From positions 992,001-1,056,000 of the forward strand of contig CBDDOJ010000001.1 of assembly GCA_965231865.1 (NCBI GenBank): a DNA stretch of 64,000 nt, read 5' to 3'. The notes below the pieces were generated by a model. That model saw only the letters and a list, made by a program, of their open reading frames with translations. It was not told where the DNA came from and ran no database searches. Positions 35,714-44,578 of this stretch are shown piece by piece. The position numbers were made by a program, and so were the translations under genes. The stretch comes from WTGA01 sp965231865. Lineage in GTDB: Bacteria; Pseudomonadota; Gammaproteobacteria; Arenicellales; Poriferihabitantaceae. The stretch's first letter is position 1, and every line of letters begins with the position of its first letter.

Positions 35714-36552
35714 GCGATGTAAAAACGGAGTGGCATGTTCTAGGCTTATCCGGTGGACGTGACAGCGCGGCACTAGCGATACACATGCGCCAAAACCATT
35801 CAGAACTCGATATTGACTACTTCTTTACCGACACCGGAAAAGAACTGCCGGAAGTTTACGAGTTTCTTGACAAACTCGAAGGTTTTTTGGGAAAACCGAT
35901 TCTGCGGCTTAACCCGGACCGGGATTTCGATTTCTGGCTCCGTCAATACAACGACTTTCTGCCCTCTCCACAAACCCGCTGGTGTACAAGACAGTTGAAA
36001 CTGCGCCCCTTCGAGCAGTGGATCAAGCCTGCCTTGGAAAACGGGAAACATGTTTACAGCTATGTGGCCATCCGCGCCGACGAGGAATATCGGGATGGGT
36101 ACTCCTCTCGGCATAGGAACCTCACCGTGCGCCTGCCGTTCAAGGATACCGGCATTGACAAGGCAGGGGTTCTGGAATTGCTTGAGAATACAGGACTAGG
36201 ATTGCCAACTTACTATGAATGGCGTACACGCAGTGGTTGCACCTTCTGTTTTTTTCAGCAGAAGATCGAATGGGTGCGGCTCATGGAGCGACACCCCGAT
36301 GCATTTGAGGAAGCCAAGACTTATGAAAAGAATGCTGTTGACCATGGTTCTCCGTTCACCTGGAGCCAAGGAGAATCACTTGACGAACTCTCTAAGCCGA
36401 AGCGTATAAATCAGATCAAGCAGGACCATGAACAACGGCTCAGTCGGATGCGATTAAAAGTACAGCCCAATCCATTGCGACCAGATAGAGAACCTATAGA
36501 TATTGATGATCTGTATGGTAAGGCAAAGGTGTGTCTGGCATGCCATAAATAG
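35710..36552 (+). CDS. sspD: SspD/DndC-type PAPS-reductase-fold ATP pyrophosphatase
   Basis: 280 residues. The PP-loop SGGRDSAALAI is at about residue 15. YFFTDTGKELPEVYEFLD follows. Cysteines that may hold an iron-sulfur cluster occur in RWCTRQLKLRPFEQW, GCTFCFFQQKIEWVRLM and the C-terminal VCLACHK. This family adenylates the DNA phosphate before sulfur transfer. It overlaps the end of sspC by four bases. DndC proteins are usually longer, so the short form fits SspD. Confidence 0.85.
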   Translation: MSDVKTEWHVLGLSGGRDSAALAIHMRQNHSELDIDYFFTDTGKELPEVYEFLDKLEGFLGKPILRLNPDRDFDFWLRQYNDFLPSPQTRWCTRQLKLRPFEQWIKPALENGKHVYSYVAIRADEEYRDGYSSRHRNLTVRLPFKDTGIDKAGVLELLENTGLGLPTYYEWRTRSGCTFCFFQQKIEWVRLMERHPDAFEEAKTYEKNAVDHGSPFTWSQGESLDELSKPKRINQIKQDHEQRLSRMRLKVQPNPLRPDREPIDIDDLYGKAKVCLACHK

Positions 36553-36719
36553 TGTCTGCCGAGTTTGGATGGTTGCATATCTGTCAGAACTAAATTAATG
36601 CTCTATACTGAACTTTGCGTTGACAAGGCGCAGCAGTCTGTTGAATTGCTCCCTGACTTCCATAGAATGTCCTCCTTCAACTGACCACCCATGAGCGAGC
36701 CCACTCCCGGAGGCATTAA

Positions 36720-37562
36720 ATGAACGCAACCAACAAGATGGCAAGGTCCACGGTACGCATCGAGTGCTCCAACACTGATCGCGTGTGTGTGGGTTCGAGC
36801 TTCTACTGTGTGGTTCCACACCGAACTCACGGCCACGTACCAGTGCTTATCACTAACAAACATGTCGTCAAGGGATTTTGCAATATCCGACTCGACCTTT
36901 CGACCGCTCCTGGTCCGCACCAAGCAACGCCGCAACAGCGCAGGACCCTCATGTACGATCGATTGGACGAGGTCGTGTATTTTCACGACAACCCGGATAT
37001 TGACTTAGCCGCCATTCTGTTGCGTCCAATTCTTGACAGAAACATCGATGATGGAAGCACCATCAATCTCAATGCCATCAGCCTGACGGACTTTGCCACC
37101 AAAAGCATTGAGAAACAGTTGCGCTTCGCCGAAGATGTGCTGGTTGTTGGATATCCGCAAGGTCTGTGGGATAAAACGCGAAACCTCCCCCTTTTCCGAC
37201 GCGGCATCACATCCTCACATGCCATGCTGGACTATAACGGAGAATCCAAGTTTCTGATCGACTGCTCGATCTTCCCTGAGTCCAGTGGCTCACCGGTGTT
37301 CCTCTATAACTTCCCTGCCTATGTCGAGGATGGAAAGTTCAGTCTTGGCGAGCGCTATGCTTTGCTGGGTGTTGTCTCCTCCGTACAACAATACAACGTT
37401 AGGGGAACGGTGGAAGAAGTCGACATACCTACTGCTACGGCTATCACCAGATCGTCAATGCCGAACAACCTCGGTGTTGTGATCAGGGCGGGGGAGATCC
37501 TGAAACTCTCGGAGGCTCTCGCTCGCGAAGACTGGGTAGGAAAATTGAGTGGCATAACCTGA
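36720..37562 (+). CDS. Trypsin-like serine protease of the defence island
   Basis: 280 residues. The catalytic triad reads His in VLITNKHVVKG, Asp in NPDIDLAAILLRP and Ser in FPESSGSPVFLYNF. This matches the trypsin fold, without a signal peptide, so it should act in the cytoplasm. GGAGG precedes the ATG. It follows sspD by 167 bases on the same strand. Trypsin-like proteases are known passengers of defence islands, sometimes as regulated effectors. Whether this one belongs to the PT system is an inference from position. Confidence 0.75.
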   Translation: MNATNKMARSTVRIECSNTDRVCVGSSFYCVVPHRTHGHVPVLITNKHVVKGFCNIRLDLSTAPGPHQATPQQRRTLMYDRLDEVVYFHDNPDIDLAAILLRPILDRNIDDGSTINLNAISLTDFATKSIEKQLRFAEDVLVVGYPQGLWDKTRNLPLFRRGITSSHAMLDYNGESKFLIDCSIFPESSGSPVFLYNFPAYVEDGKFSLGERYALLGVVSSVQQYNVRGTVEEVDIPTATAITRSSMPNNLGVVIRAGEILKLSEALAREDWVGKLSGIT

Positions 37563-37778
37563 TTTCGACTTTGAACCTGCCTCTGCTCATCATACGACTC
37601 ATGAAGAACAGCATGCCAACAGTTTCCATCTCCTCGATGGTCCCGGAACGTTTCCACATAATCATCTATGATCCGACCTACAACACCAGCAACGAGGGCT
37701 GGTTGTACCACGACAACGGGTCGCCACCTTTTTAAAGTATCCAAAGGACCAAGCCGAAAGCTACTAAGGGAATACAGA

Positions 37779-38654
37779 ATGCCAATAGCCGAATTTTGTG
37801 AACGACAGTACGAGACCATCTTTAAAGATCAAATACCGAAATTACACGAATGTGTCTGGACGCCTGGACAAATTCAAGAACATTTTCTGGGCTTTGATGC
37901 CGCATTTCTTTCCAATACCCAACTGATCTTTGACCGATTTCGGACTTGGCAATTTTATCCGCCCGGCATACAGCTATCACCAGATGAATGGAAAAAATAT
38001 TTTGAAATCGCTGATCATCATTTTCCGCCTTTCTGTTTCAATCTTTTTGTTCAACATAAGCGGCCAGAGTTCATTGGCAGTCATATGGGGAAGGAACGCA
38101 GCTATTGGAAGCATCCATACTTTCGGTACGATATAGATTCTAATCAACAAGTTTGTCTCGAAAAATTGGAAACGGTCGCCGACAACAATGCACTGGTTAC
38201 CTACGCCTGTGCAGCATTTCACACGCACAGAGAGTTGTGGGACCACACCACCCGATCCACCTTGATCCAGTCATCCAATTTCGTCCGACCAGCAGATTTG
38301 GTTGGTCATGATCGGTATTCTTTCGATGCGCCTGGGAGTAAGGGTCTGGCTACCTCCGAGCCGGAGATAATCGAAGGCCAAGGATTCTCCGAACGGTTCC
38401 GGGGTCATCTTGATGATAACGATCCGCTCCCACTTTCCGCGATCATCAGAACGGCAGGCAAGATCGTTCAGGAAACTACTGGCCTGTCGGTAGTCTCAAA
38501 TCGGCTTTTCGACCAGATCATGTCTGATATCATTCAGGAGGGAATCAATGAAGTATCCGTGCTCCACTCATACATCATGGTACAGGCGTTCTGCTATTGG
38601 AATCGGACATCATGGTCCATCGTAGCGCAACCGTCGCGGGAGACCGACGATTAG
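37779..38654 (+). CDS. Unknown protein, possible PD-(D/E)XK-type nuclease
   Basis: About 291 residues from the ATG at 37779; the frame stays open to 37668, but the upstream part is Thr-rich and unlike protein. I do not recognise the family. EHFLGFDAAFLSNTQLIF followed some 40 residues later by FVQHKRPEF gives an Asp and a (E/Q)xK arrangement suggestive of restriction-endonuclease folds. A later block LVTYACAAFHTHRELWDH and LIQSSNFVRPADL looks conserved. It lies between a protease gene and a HEPN-like gene, all on the plus strand downstream of ssp genes. The nuclease idea is weak and rests on two short motifs. Confidence 0.5.
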   Translation: MPIAEFCERQYETIFKDQIPKLHECVWTPGQIQEHFLGFDAAFLSNTQLIFDRFRTWQFYPPGIQLSPDEWKKYFEIADHHFPPFCFNLFVQHKRPEFIGSHMGKERSYWKHPYFRYDIDSNQQVCLEKLETVADNNALVTYACAAFHTHRELWDHTTRSTLIQSSNFVRPADLVGHDRYSFDAPGSKGLATSEPEIIEGQGFSERFRGHLDDNDPLPLSAIIRTAGKIVQETTGLSVVSNRLFDQIMSDIIQEGINEVSVLHSYIMVQAFCYWNRTSWSIVAQPSRETDD

Positions 38655-38705
38655 ACTTTCAGGAATGCGAATGCTGGAGAAATTGTCTCACGTTGACACA
38701 AAAGA

Positions 38706-39290
38706 ATGGGGCAGACTATGGATATGACGCTGGAAGAGGCACTTTTTGATGTGGAGATGGCGTTTCGTCAAATCGAATTTTCTATCAAACTTCTTTATTA
38801 TTGTGAGCACGAGAAAATCAATCCTGCTGATTTTGATACGAATCATATTGTTCGTCTGGAGCAAGAAAACCTGAGATTCCCACCGGAATATTTCAAAAGA
38901 CTGGATGACATTATCATAGCAGCAAGCGTTGCCGTATCATTGGCTTTTGGAGGTTCCGCACTGACACTCGACAAAGCTTGGGAAATTGCCGGCATTTGCC
39001 CCGATCCCCAATCCGCAGATGAAAGTGTCAAGCTGCGCACACTCGTGCATATGGTGCGATGCGCATACGCCCATGGCGTGGCTGATCCAAAGTGGGAGGT
39101 GAAAGGCAAATATCACCAAGTGCTTGAAGTGGACCTGCTAGATCCGCCCCTCACTCTCGATTTGCGCAAACTCCATGGCAAAGAGTTCGGCTTCAAGGTA
39201 CTGGGAGGCCACGCTCGGTGGTTTGATATCCGCAATGTCTCCGTCGCCACGATCAAATGCCTGACTGCCATGGAAATTGGAATGCACTAG
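38706..39290 (+). CDS. HEPN-like protein (Rx4H motif)
   Basis: 194 residues, mostly helical by composition. The sequence VHMVRCAYAHGVADPKWEVK contains R-x4-H, the RNase motif of HEPN domains, inside a helix. No signal peptide or membrane segment. The start could also be the ATG four codons in. It is the last intact gene of the island, about 50 bases after the preceding ORF. HEPN RNases often act as abortive-infection toxins; this role is inferred from one motif. Confidence 0.5.
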   Translation: MGQTMDMTLEEALFDVEMAFRQIEFSIKLLYYCEHEKINPADFDTNHIVRLEQENLRFPPEYFKRLDDIIIAASVAVSLAFGGSALTLDKAWEIAGICPDPQSADESVKLRTLVHMVRCAYAHGVADPKWEVKGKYHQVLEVDLLDPPLTLDLRKLHGKEFGFKVLGGHARWFDIRNVSVATIKCLTAMEIGMH

Positions 39291-39333
39291 ATCGCCTCGC
39301 TCATTCCGTAACACCCACGACGACGAAAGGTAG

Positions 39334-39699
39334 GCCTGGAACCTCGCCCCCCGGGATGACTTCATCGGATGGACCGCGGAACAACGCGAGAAAAACCTGC
39401 CCTGGGTGTGCAACAACAGCCGATTCCTGATCCTGCCCTGGGCCCGCCGGCCCAACCTTGGCTCCCATCTCCTCTCCCTGCTGCGTCAGCGCCTGCCCCA
39501 GGACTGGAAGCGCCAGTATCACAGTGATCTGTGTCTCATCGAAACCTTCGTCGAACAGCCCCGATTCAACGGCAGCGTGTATCAGGCCTCTGGATGGCAT
39601 CCGGTCGGAACTACCCAGGGGCGCGGCTGAAATGACCGCTATCGAAGGCAACTCAAACCGATCAAGAACATCTGGCTTTGTCCTCTCGGTAAACACTGA
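39334..39699 (+). pseudogene. Remnant of a DUF4338 / DruA-family gene
   Basis: One open stretch reads AWNLAPRDDFIGWTAEQREK, continues with NSRFLILPWARRPNLGSHLL and ends with HSDLCLIETFVEQPRFNGS and WHPVGTTQGRG. These are hallmark blocks of DUF4338, the DruA domain of Druantia and of some transposon-linked proteins. Upstream the frame meets a stop (TAG at 39331). After GRG the match continues in another frame as NDRYRRQLKPIKNIWLCPLG before a stop at 39699, so there is a frameshift. The N-terminal part is missing. From 39700 to 39967 nothing was recognised. Confidence 0.8.
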
Positions 39700-39967
39700 C
39701 AACGCATCCTCAATACCGATTGAGGACAACCCCGCAGAAAATCACCCGCCCCAGCATCGGTCACCAACAAAAATCCGGCACAATAATGGGAGTGGCATCA
39801 CAAGCTTACCGAATGCTTACAGAGAAGAAACTGGTCGCTCCTTGACCCTTGGTCCTGTCATTCCATTTTATCCGTTTCACGGGCACCCATTTATCCATGT
39901 TACAAGTTGAAAAAAAACCAACTGGTGAGTACCCTGTCAGGACGTAACACCTATTGAATCTAAATCA

Positions 39968-40387
39968 ATGACTGAAGTACATCAACGATACCGCAAATTC
40001 AACACTAGGGAAACCTACCCCAACCAGCAGCTGGACAACGACCTCTGCCAGCTGGTGAAAGCCCGGGGCACCCTGGTGTTCGTGCGCGGCCAGGTGGGAC
40101 AGGACATTGACGGTTTCGAGAGCATGGACCATGCCACCCCGTATGAACAGGCCGACCGTGCCATGCAAAATGTCAAACAACTCCTGGACGAGGCGGGTTC
40201 AGACCTCAGTCATATCTGCCGCATCCAGGTGTATATTACGGACCGCGCCTACCGGGATGAAGTCTACCAGGCGATCGGGAAATGGCTGAAAGGGGTATAT
40301 CCCGTCTCCACCGGTCTCATTGTCAATGGCCTTGCCCGACCGGAATGGGTCATGGAAATCGAGGCGACCGCCGTGATTCCCGATTGA
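39968..40387 (+). CDS. RidA-family reactive-intermediate deaminase
   Basis: 139 residues. Blocks such as LVFVRGQVGQDIDG, ATPYEQADRAMQNVKQLLDE, DLSHICRIQVYITDRAYRDE and the C-terminal PEWVMEIEATAVIPD fit the YjgF/RidA fold, whose trimers hydrolyse reactive enamines and imines. It is followed by a DUF1028 gene after 18 bases and then by a LysR gene, probably one catabolic operon. RidA homologues in such operons often have a pathway-specific substrate, which cannot be named here. Confidence 0.85.
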   Translation: MTEVHQRYRKFNTRETYPNQQLDNDLCQLVKARGTLVFVRGQVGQDIDGFESMDHATPYEQADRAMQNVKQLLDEAGSDLSHICRIQVYITDRAYRDEVYQAIGKWLKGVYPVSTGLIVNGLARPEWVMEIEATAVIPD

Positions 40388-40405
40388 TTCCAGGGCGCAG
40401 GGAAC

Positions 40406-41083
40406 ATGACATTTTCCATTGTCGGGCGGTGCCGGAGAACCGGCATGCTGGGAGTGGCCATCACCACATCCAGTATCAGCGTGGGGGCCCGCTGCCCGCA
40501 TGCAAGAGCCGGGGTCGGCGCCGTCGCCACGCAGAATGTCACCGACCCCTCCCTCGGCCCGGCCATACTGGACCAGTTGGAAACGGGATTGAACGCCAAA
40601 CAGGCCCTCCGCACGGCCATCGACGGGCGGGAACACCTGGACTACCGGCAGTTGACGGTGGTGGACAACCAGGGTGGAACGGTCGGATTTACCGGCCGGC
40701 ATATCCTGGGGACCCACGCCGAGTCATCGGGAAAGGCCTGTTATGCCGCCGGCAACCTGCTGTCTTCAACGGAAATACCGACCGTGCTGGTCCATACCTT
40801 TGAACAAAACGGGGAATCCCACTTGGCAGATCGTCTCCTTCGGTCACTCGAAGCCGCCCTGGCCGCAGGAGGAGAGGAAGGTGATGTCCATTCTGCCGCC
40901 CTGCTGGTCGCGGACAGACAGCCCTTTCCCCTGGTGGACCTGCGCGTGGATTGGGACGATGTGGATCCGGTCAAAACCCTCCGCCGCCTGTGGCAGGACT
41001 ATGAACCGCAGATGCAGGATTACCTGACCCGGGCAGTGAATCCTGCACAAGCCCCTTCCTACGGCGTCCCCGGCGACGAATAG
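40406..41083 (+). CDS. DUF1028 protein (Ntn-hydrolase-like)
   Basis: 225 residues. The N-terminus MTFSIVGRCRRTGMLGVAIT and the following VGARCPHARAGVGAVATQNV are the DUF1028 signature. The central region KACYAAGNLLSS and the C-terminal PFPLVDLRVDWDDVDPVKTL are also typical. Members have an Ntn-hydrolase-like fold and unknown substrate. Pairing with RidA is seen in many catabolic clusters. Confidence 0.85.
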   Translation: MTFSIVGRCRRTGMLGVAITTSSISVGARCPHARAGVGAVATQNVTDPSLGPAILDQLETGLNAKQALRTAIDGREHLDYRQLTVVDNQGGTVGFTGRHILGTHAESSGKACYAAGNLLSSTEIPTVLVHTFEQNGESHLADRLLRSLEAALAAGGEEGDVHSAALLVADRQPFPLVDLRVDWDDVDPVKTLRRLWQDYEPQMQDYLTRAVNPAQAPSYGVPGDE

Positions 41084-41113
41084 CATGCTTCAATCCTCCA
41101 ACCAGGGCCCATC

Positions 41114-42043
41114 GTGCGATTTACCCTCCGACAACTGAGCTATTTTGTGGCGGCCGGCGATGCTGGAAGCATCCTCAAGGCATCGGAAAATATCCATGTG
41201 TCCCAGCCATCCATTTCCAACGCCATCTCTCACCTTGAAAGTACCTTTGATATCCAGCTGTTTATCCGGCATCACGCCCAGGGGATTTCCCTGACTACCG
41301 CCGGCAGGGAGTTTTTCCGGGAAGCCAAAATGCTGTTGGCAAAAGCCGAACAACTGCACAGCTTTGCCGGGGAACTGTCCCAACAGGTGATTGGTACCAT
41401 TGAAGTCGGCTGTTTCATCACTCTGGCACCGATCATCACGCCGGACCTTTGCCATGGTTTCATGGCCCAGCACCCCAAATCCGAAATTCGTGTTCGCGAA
41501 GCGCACCAGGCGACCCTGTTGCCGTGGTTGCGGCAGGGCTCCATTGACCTCGCCCTGACCTACGACCTGCAACTGCAAAATGATGTTGAATTCATCCCCC
41601 TGGCAAAACTGCCCCCGTATGTCCTCCTCGGTTCCGGTCACCGCCTGGCCAGTCAGAAAATCCTGACCCTGGAAGAACTGGAAAACGAACCCCTGATCCT
41701 GCTCGACCTGCCCTTGAGCAGTGAATACTTCATGTCCTTGTTCAACAATCGCGGGCTGAAACCCTTGATCAAGGCCCGAACGCACCTGATCGAAGTGCAA
41801 CGGGGGATGGTCGCAAAGGGATATGGCTACAGCCTGGCCAATGTACGGCCCTGCAACAAGCAGTCGCTGGATGGGAGTGCCTTGAAATACATCCGCCTGG
41901 CCAATGCGTACAAGTCCCTTACCCTGGGGGTTGCGGTTTTACGCAACCTGATCCAGACCCCCGTTCAAAAATCCTTCATCGAATACTGTCTCAAATCCGT
42001 CAGTGATGAGAAGATTCCAGGGATGACCCCGAGCTTCGATTAA
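41114..42043 (+). CDS. LysR-family regulator
   Basis: 309 residues from a GTG start. The winged helix-turn-helix is MRFTLRQLSYFVAAGDAGS, then ASENIHVSQPSISNAISHLE. The effector domain begins at about residue 92 (GTIEVGCFITLAPIITPDL). It is preceded by RidA and DUF1028, so it may control them or the convergent dehydrogenase side. Its effector domain resembles the LysR-type domain fused to the flavin reductase at 60.2-61.4 kb (LLDLPLSSEYFMSLF here, LLDISPSRDYFTSLF there). Confidence 0.88.
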   Translation: MRFTLRQLSYFVAAGDAGSILKASENIHVSQPSISNAISHLESTFDIQLFIRHHAQGISLTTAGREFFREAKMLLAKAEQLHSFAGELSQQVIGTIEVGCFITLAPIITPDLCHGFMAQHPKSEIRVREAHQATLLPWLRQGSIDLALTYDLQLQNDVEFIPLAKLPPYVLLGSGHRLASQKILTLEELENEPLILLDLPLSSEYFMSLFNNRGLKPLIKARTHLIEVQRGMVAKGYGYSLANVRPCNKQSLDGSALKYIRLANAYKSLTLGVAVLRNLIQTPVQKSFIEYCLKSVSDEKIPGMTPSFD

Positions 42044-42116
42044 CCCCCGGGCGATTCCCCTGCCCGCCATCCCGGGACCGGCCTTGCAACCCTGCACCGG
42101 TCCTCTTCCCTTCCAG

Positions 42117-43133
42117 CTAATATCCCCGTTCCGGCTGGACCGGGTTAAGCAACGGCTCTCCCGCCAGGTAGTGCTGCAGGTTCCGGAAAAACAGGTCCAG
42201 GGTCATCGGCACGTAGTTGTCGCCGTCATCCGCTGAAATGTGGGGTGTGACAATCAGGTTGCGGGTGTCCCACAACCTCGAATCCGCTGCAATCGGTTCC
42301 GGGTTGAAGACATCGAGGATGGCCCCCGCCAGGCTGCCCTCCTCCAGCTTGTCGCAAAGCGCATCGTAGTCCATCACCGATTCACGTCCGATATTGACAA
42401 TGCCGGCCGTCGGTTTCATCAAGTCCAGACGGCGCCGATCCAGCAAACCCCGGGTATCCGGGGTATCCGGAGTGGCTGCCACCAGGTAATCGGCCCTGGG
42501 AAGCACCTCATCCAGTGCCCCGGTGGTGACAATTTCATCACAGCCGTCCACCGCCTGGCCGCTGCGGTTTACCCCGATGACATGCACACCCAGGGCCTGC
42601 ACCTTCTTCGCGATCGCACCGCCCAGGCTGCCCACCCCGACGACCACCAGCACCTTCCCGGCCATCGGGGCCGCATAGCGTGAATCGTAAATGTGCTTGT
42701 GCTGGTGATACACGATCGCGGGGAGGTGGGAATGCAGCATGAGCACGCTCATGAGCCCGAACTCCCCGGCTTTGTCCGCATGAATGCCCTTGTTGTTGGT
42801 CAGGGTGACTCCTTCCGGCATCCAGTCCATCGGCAGCATGTGCTCGACCCCGGCACCGATACAGTGTATCCATTTCAGCTTCGGCGCCACCGCCGCAAGA
42901 TTGTCCGTGGGAAAATTCCAGGTCAGCAGGATTTCCGCGTCCCGCATGGAGTCGGCAAAATGGTCCGTGTCCCAGTCAATGAATGCTTCAACCCTGGCGC
43001 CGATTCCCGGAAACTTCTCTTGTTCCCGTTCGAACCTTTCCCGGGTGATGGTGAACACTTTCTCTCCTTCCGGCGTATTGGGAAAGGACCCCGGCGCCCA
43101 GCGGTTGTTCTTGATATGGATTTTAGTCACCAT
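42117..43133 (-). CDS. D-2-hydroxyacid dehydrogenase family protein
   Basis: 338 residues. NAD-binding Rossmann motif VVVGVGSLGGAIAKKVQALG at about residue 155. The catalytic trio appears as Arg in VNIGRESVMDYDAL, Glu in DVFNPEPIAAD and His in VTPHISADDGDN. Substrate is not identifiable. It is followed upstream (on its strand) by the Rieske oxygenase gene, so it may reduce or oxidise a hydroxyacid intermediate of that pathway. Confidence 0.87.
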   Translation of the reverse strand: MVTKIHIKNNRWAPGSFPNTPEGEKVFTITRERFEREQEKFPGIGARVEAFIDWDTDHFADSMRDAEILLTWNFPTDNLAAVAPKLKWIHCIGAGVEHMLPMDWMPEGVTLTNNKGIHADKAGEFGLMSVLMLHSHLPAIVYHQHKHIYDSRYAAPMAGKVLVVVGVGSLGGAIAKKVQALGVHVIGVNRSGQAVDGCDEIVTTGALDEVLPRADYLVAATPDTPDTRGLLDRRRLDLMKPTAGIVNIGRESVMDYDALCDKLEEGSLAGAILDVFNPEPIAADSRLWDTRNLIVTPHISADDGDNYVPMTLDLFFRNLQHYLAGEPLLNPVQPERGY

Positions 43134-43198
43134 GCGCTTTTCCTTGTTCTCCTCAAAGTGTCTGCCCGGGCCCCGGGCCTGTCATTGTCGACCCGGGT

Positions 43199-44542
43199 TC
43201 AGGCGATGGTTTTCAGTCCCTGGATGATGGCATGATCGCGGTCTTCACCGCTCAATCCATCCCCAGCGAAAATTGTTTCCATCACCCGGGTATTGATGTG
43301 CCGGAGCACTTCGGAATCATCCTTGCCTGCCTCCTTTTCAAGGCGAATGACGCTGTCGCTGCCATACGTCGGGATGGCTGCTTCAGCAAGGTCGCTCGGT
43401 TGTGGCGGGGGTTTGCCCCGTTCCAGATTACGGCACAGCTTCTTGATCTGCGTGCGGTACAGCACTACCCCGCGGTCCCCGGATACCAGGTACTCCTTCT
43501 CATGATCGGAGATCCTGCCCATGCCTTCCACCGCTTCCAGATCACCGGGGCTGATTTGTTTTTCCTCATACGTCCGGTCAATCAGTTCTCCCTGTTCGAT
43601 GAGCTGCATGCCCTCGGGGGTATTCCACTCCATCGGGTCCCCCCGGTCCCCGAAGTTCCCCCAGGCATAGGCAATGCACTGGTGGTCATTCACCGGCACG
43701 ACCCAACGGGTAAAGGCACTGCGGCCAAAATACCTGACCCGGCTTCCATCCGTCGCAAACGCTGCCCCGGACTGCGTGAAGTTGGGCAAAATCAATTCAT
43801 TGACCCGCACCCAGATGTTGTCCTCGACACGGCGCGTCGCGGTGCCGAGAAACCGGATCCGGTCCCGGTGATAGAACTCTATTTCGCCGAGCACACCAAA
43901 TCCATCGGAAAACTGGGAATGATGAAGAAAGGCGGTATGGACCGGGTCGACAATCGCATCCAGCACCTGGATCCAGTTGCACTGAAACGGGGCGGCATAC
44001 GGCGTCATCACCATTCCGGGGATGTCGTACGTATCGTAGATGGGAAACTCCGGGGTTTCCGAAGCCGGGCCCAGGTACGCAAACAACAGGCCCTTGTATT
44101 CCCGGACCGGATAGGCTCCCAGCCTCATTTTGCTTTTCACATTGATCGCAGAGCGGGAATTTTCCGGTTCGCCGGGGACATCCAGAACAGTCCCGTCAAT
44201 ATCGAACACCCAGCCATGGTAACAACAGCGGATGCCCCGGTTTTGACAATGACCATACTCCAGCGATGCACGGCGATGGGGACAGTTTTTGTGCACCAGC
44301 CCGTACCGGCCGGACTGGTCGCGAAACAGGACCAGTTCCTCCTCCAGTATCTGGATGAGTTTCGGCTTGTCACCCAGTTCGCCGGCAATGAAAACCGGGT
44401 GCCAGTAACGTCGCAGGAGTTCACCGCAGGGTGTCCCCGGCCCGGTTCGGGTCAGCAGGGGGTCGGGTTGGCCCTCCCAGGTCTGGTGATATCCACAGAA
44501 ATTATCAAAATTGGTTCGGTCAATACCCCGGATTTCAGTCAT
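43199..44542 (-). CDS. Rieske ring-hydroxylating oxygenase, phthalate-dioxygenase type
   Basis: 447 residues. The Rieske [2Fe-2S] site is CPHRRASLEYGHC followed by CCYHGWVFDIDG. The mononuclear iron site is in DAIVDPVHTAFLHHSQFSDG, the D-x2-H-x4-H pattern. The N-terminus LRRYWHPVFIAGEL is typical of the type that hydroxylates or demethylates aromatic acids with a separate reductase. No reductase gene is nearby. It precedes the dehydrogenase gene in the same direction. Confidence 0.9.
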   Translation of the reverse strand: MTEIRGIDRTNFDNFCGYHQTWEGQPDPLLTRTGPGTPCGELLRRYWHPVFIAGELGDKPKLIQILEEELVLFRDQSGRYGLVHKNCPHRRASLEYGHCQNRGIRCCYHGWVFDIDGTVLDVPGEPENSRSAINVKSKMRLGAYPVREYKGLLFAYLGPASETPEFPIYDTYDIPGMVMTPYAAPFQCNWIQVLDAIVDPVHTAFLHHSQFSDGFGVLGEIEFYHRDRIRFLGTATRRVEDNIWVRVNELILPNFTQSGAAFATDGSRVRYFGRSAFTRWVVPVNDHQCIAYAWGNFGDRGDPMEWNTPEGMQLIEQGELIDRTYEEKQISPGDLEAVEGMGRISDHEKEYLVSGDRGVVLYRTQIKKLCRNLERGKPPPQPSDLAEAAIPTYGSDSVIRLEKEAGKDDSEVLRHINTRVMETIFAGDGLSGEDRDHAIIQGLKTIA

Positions 44543-44578
44543 CGGTTTCTTTCCTCACAGTGCGTCAGGTTAGGTCAT

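Noticed and set aside
39691..39910. Possible coding tail after the DruA remnant
   Set aside because: Frames are short, without known motifs and not a continuation of DUF4338.
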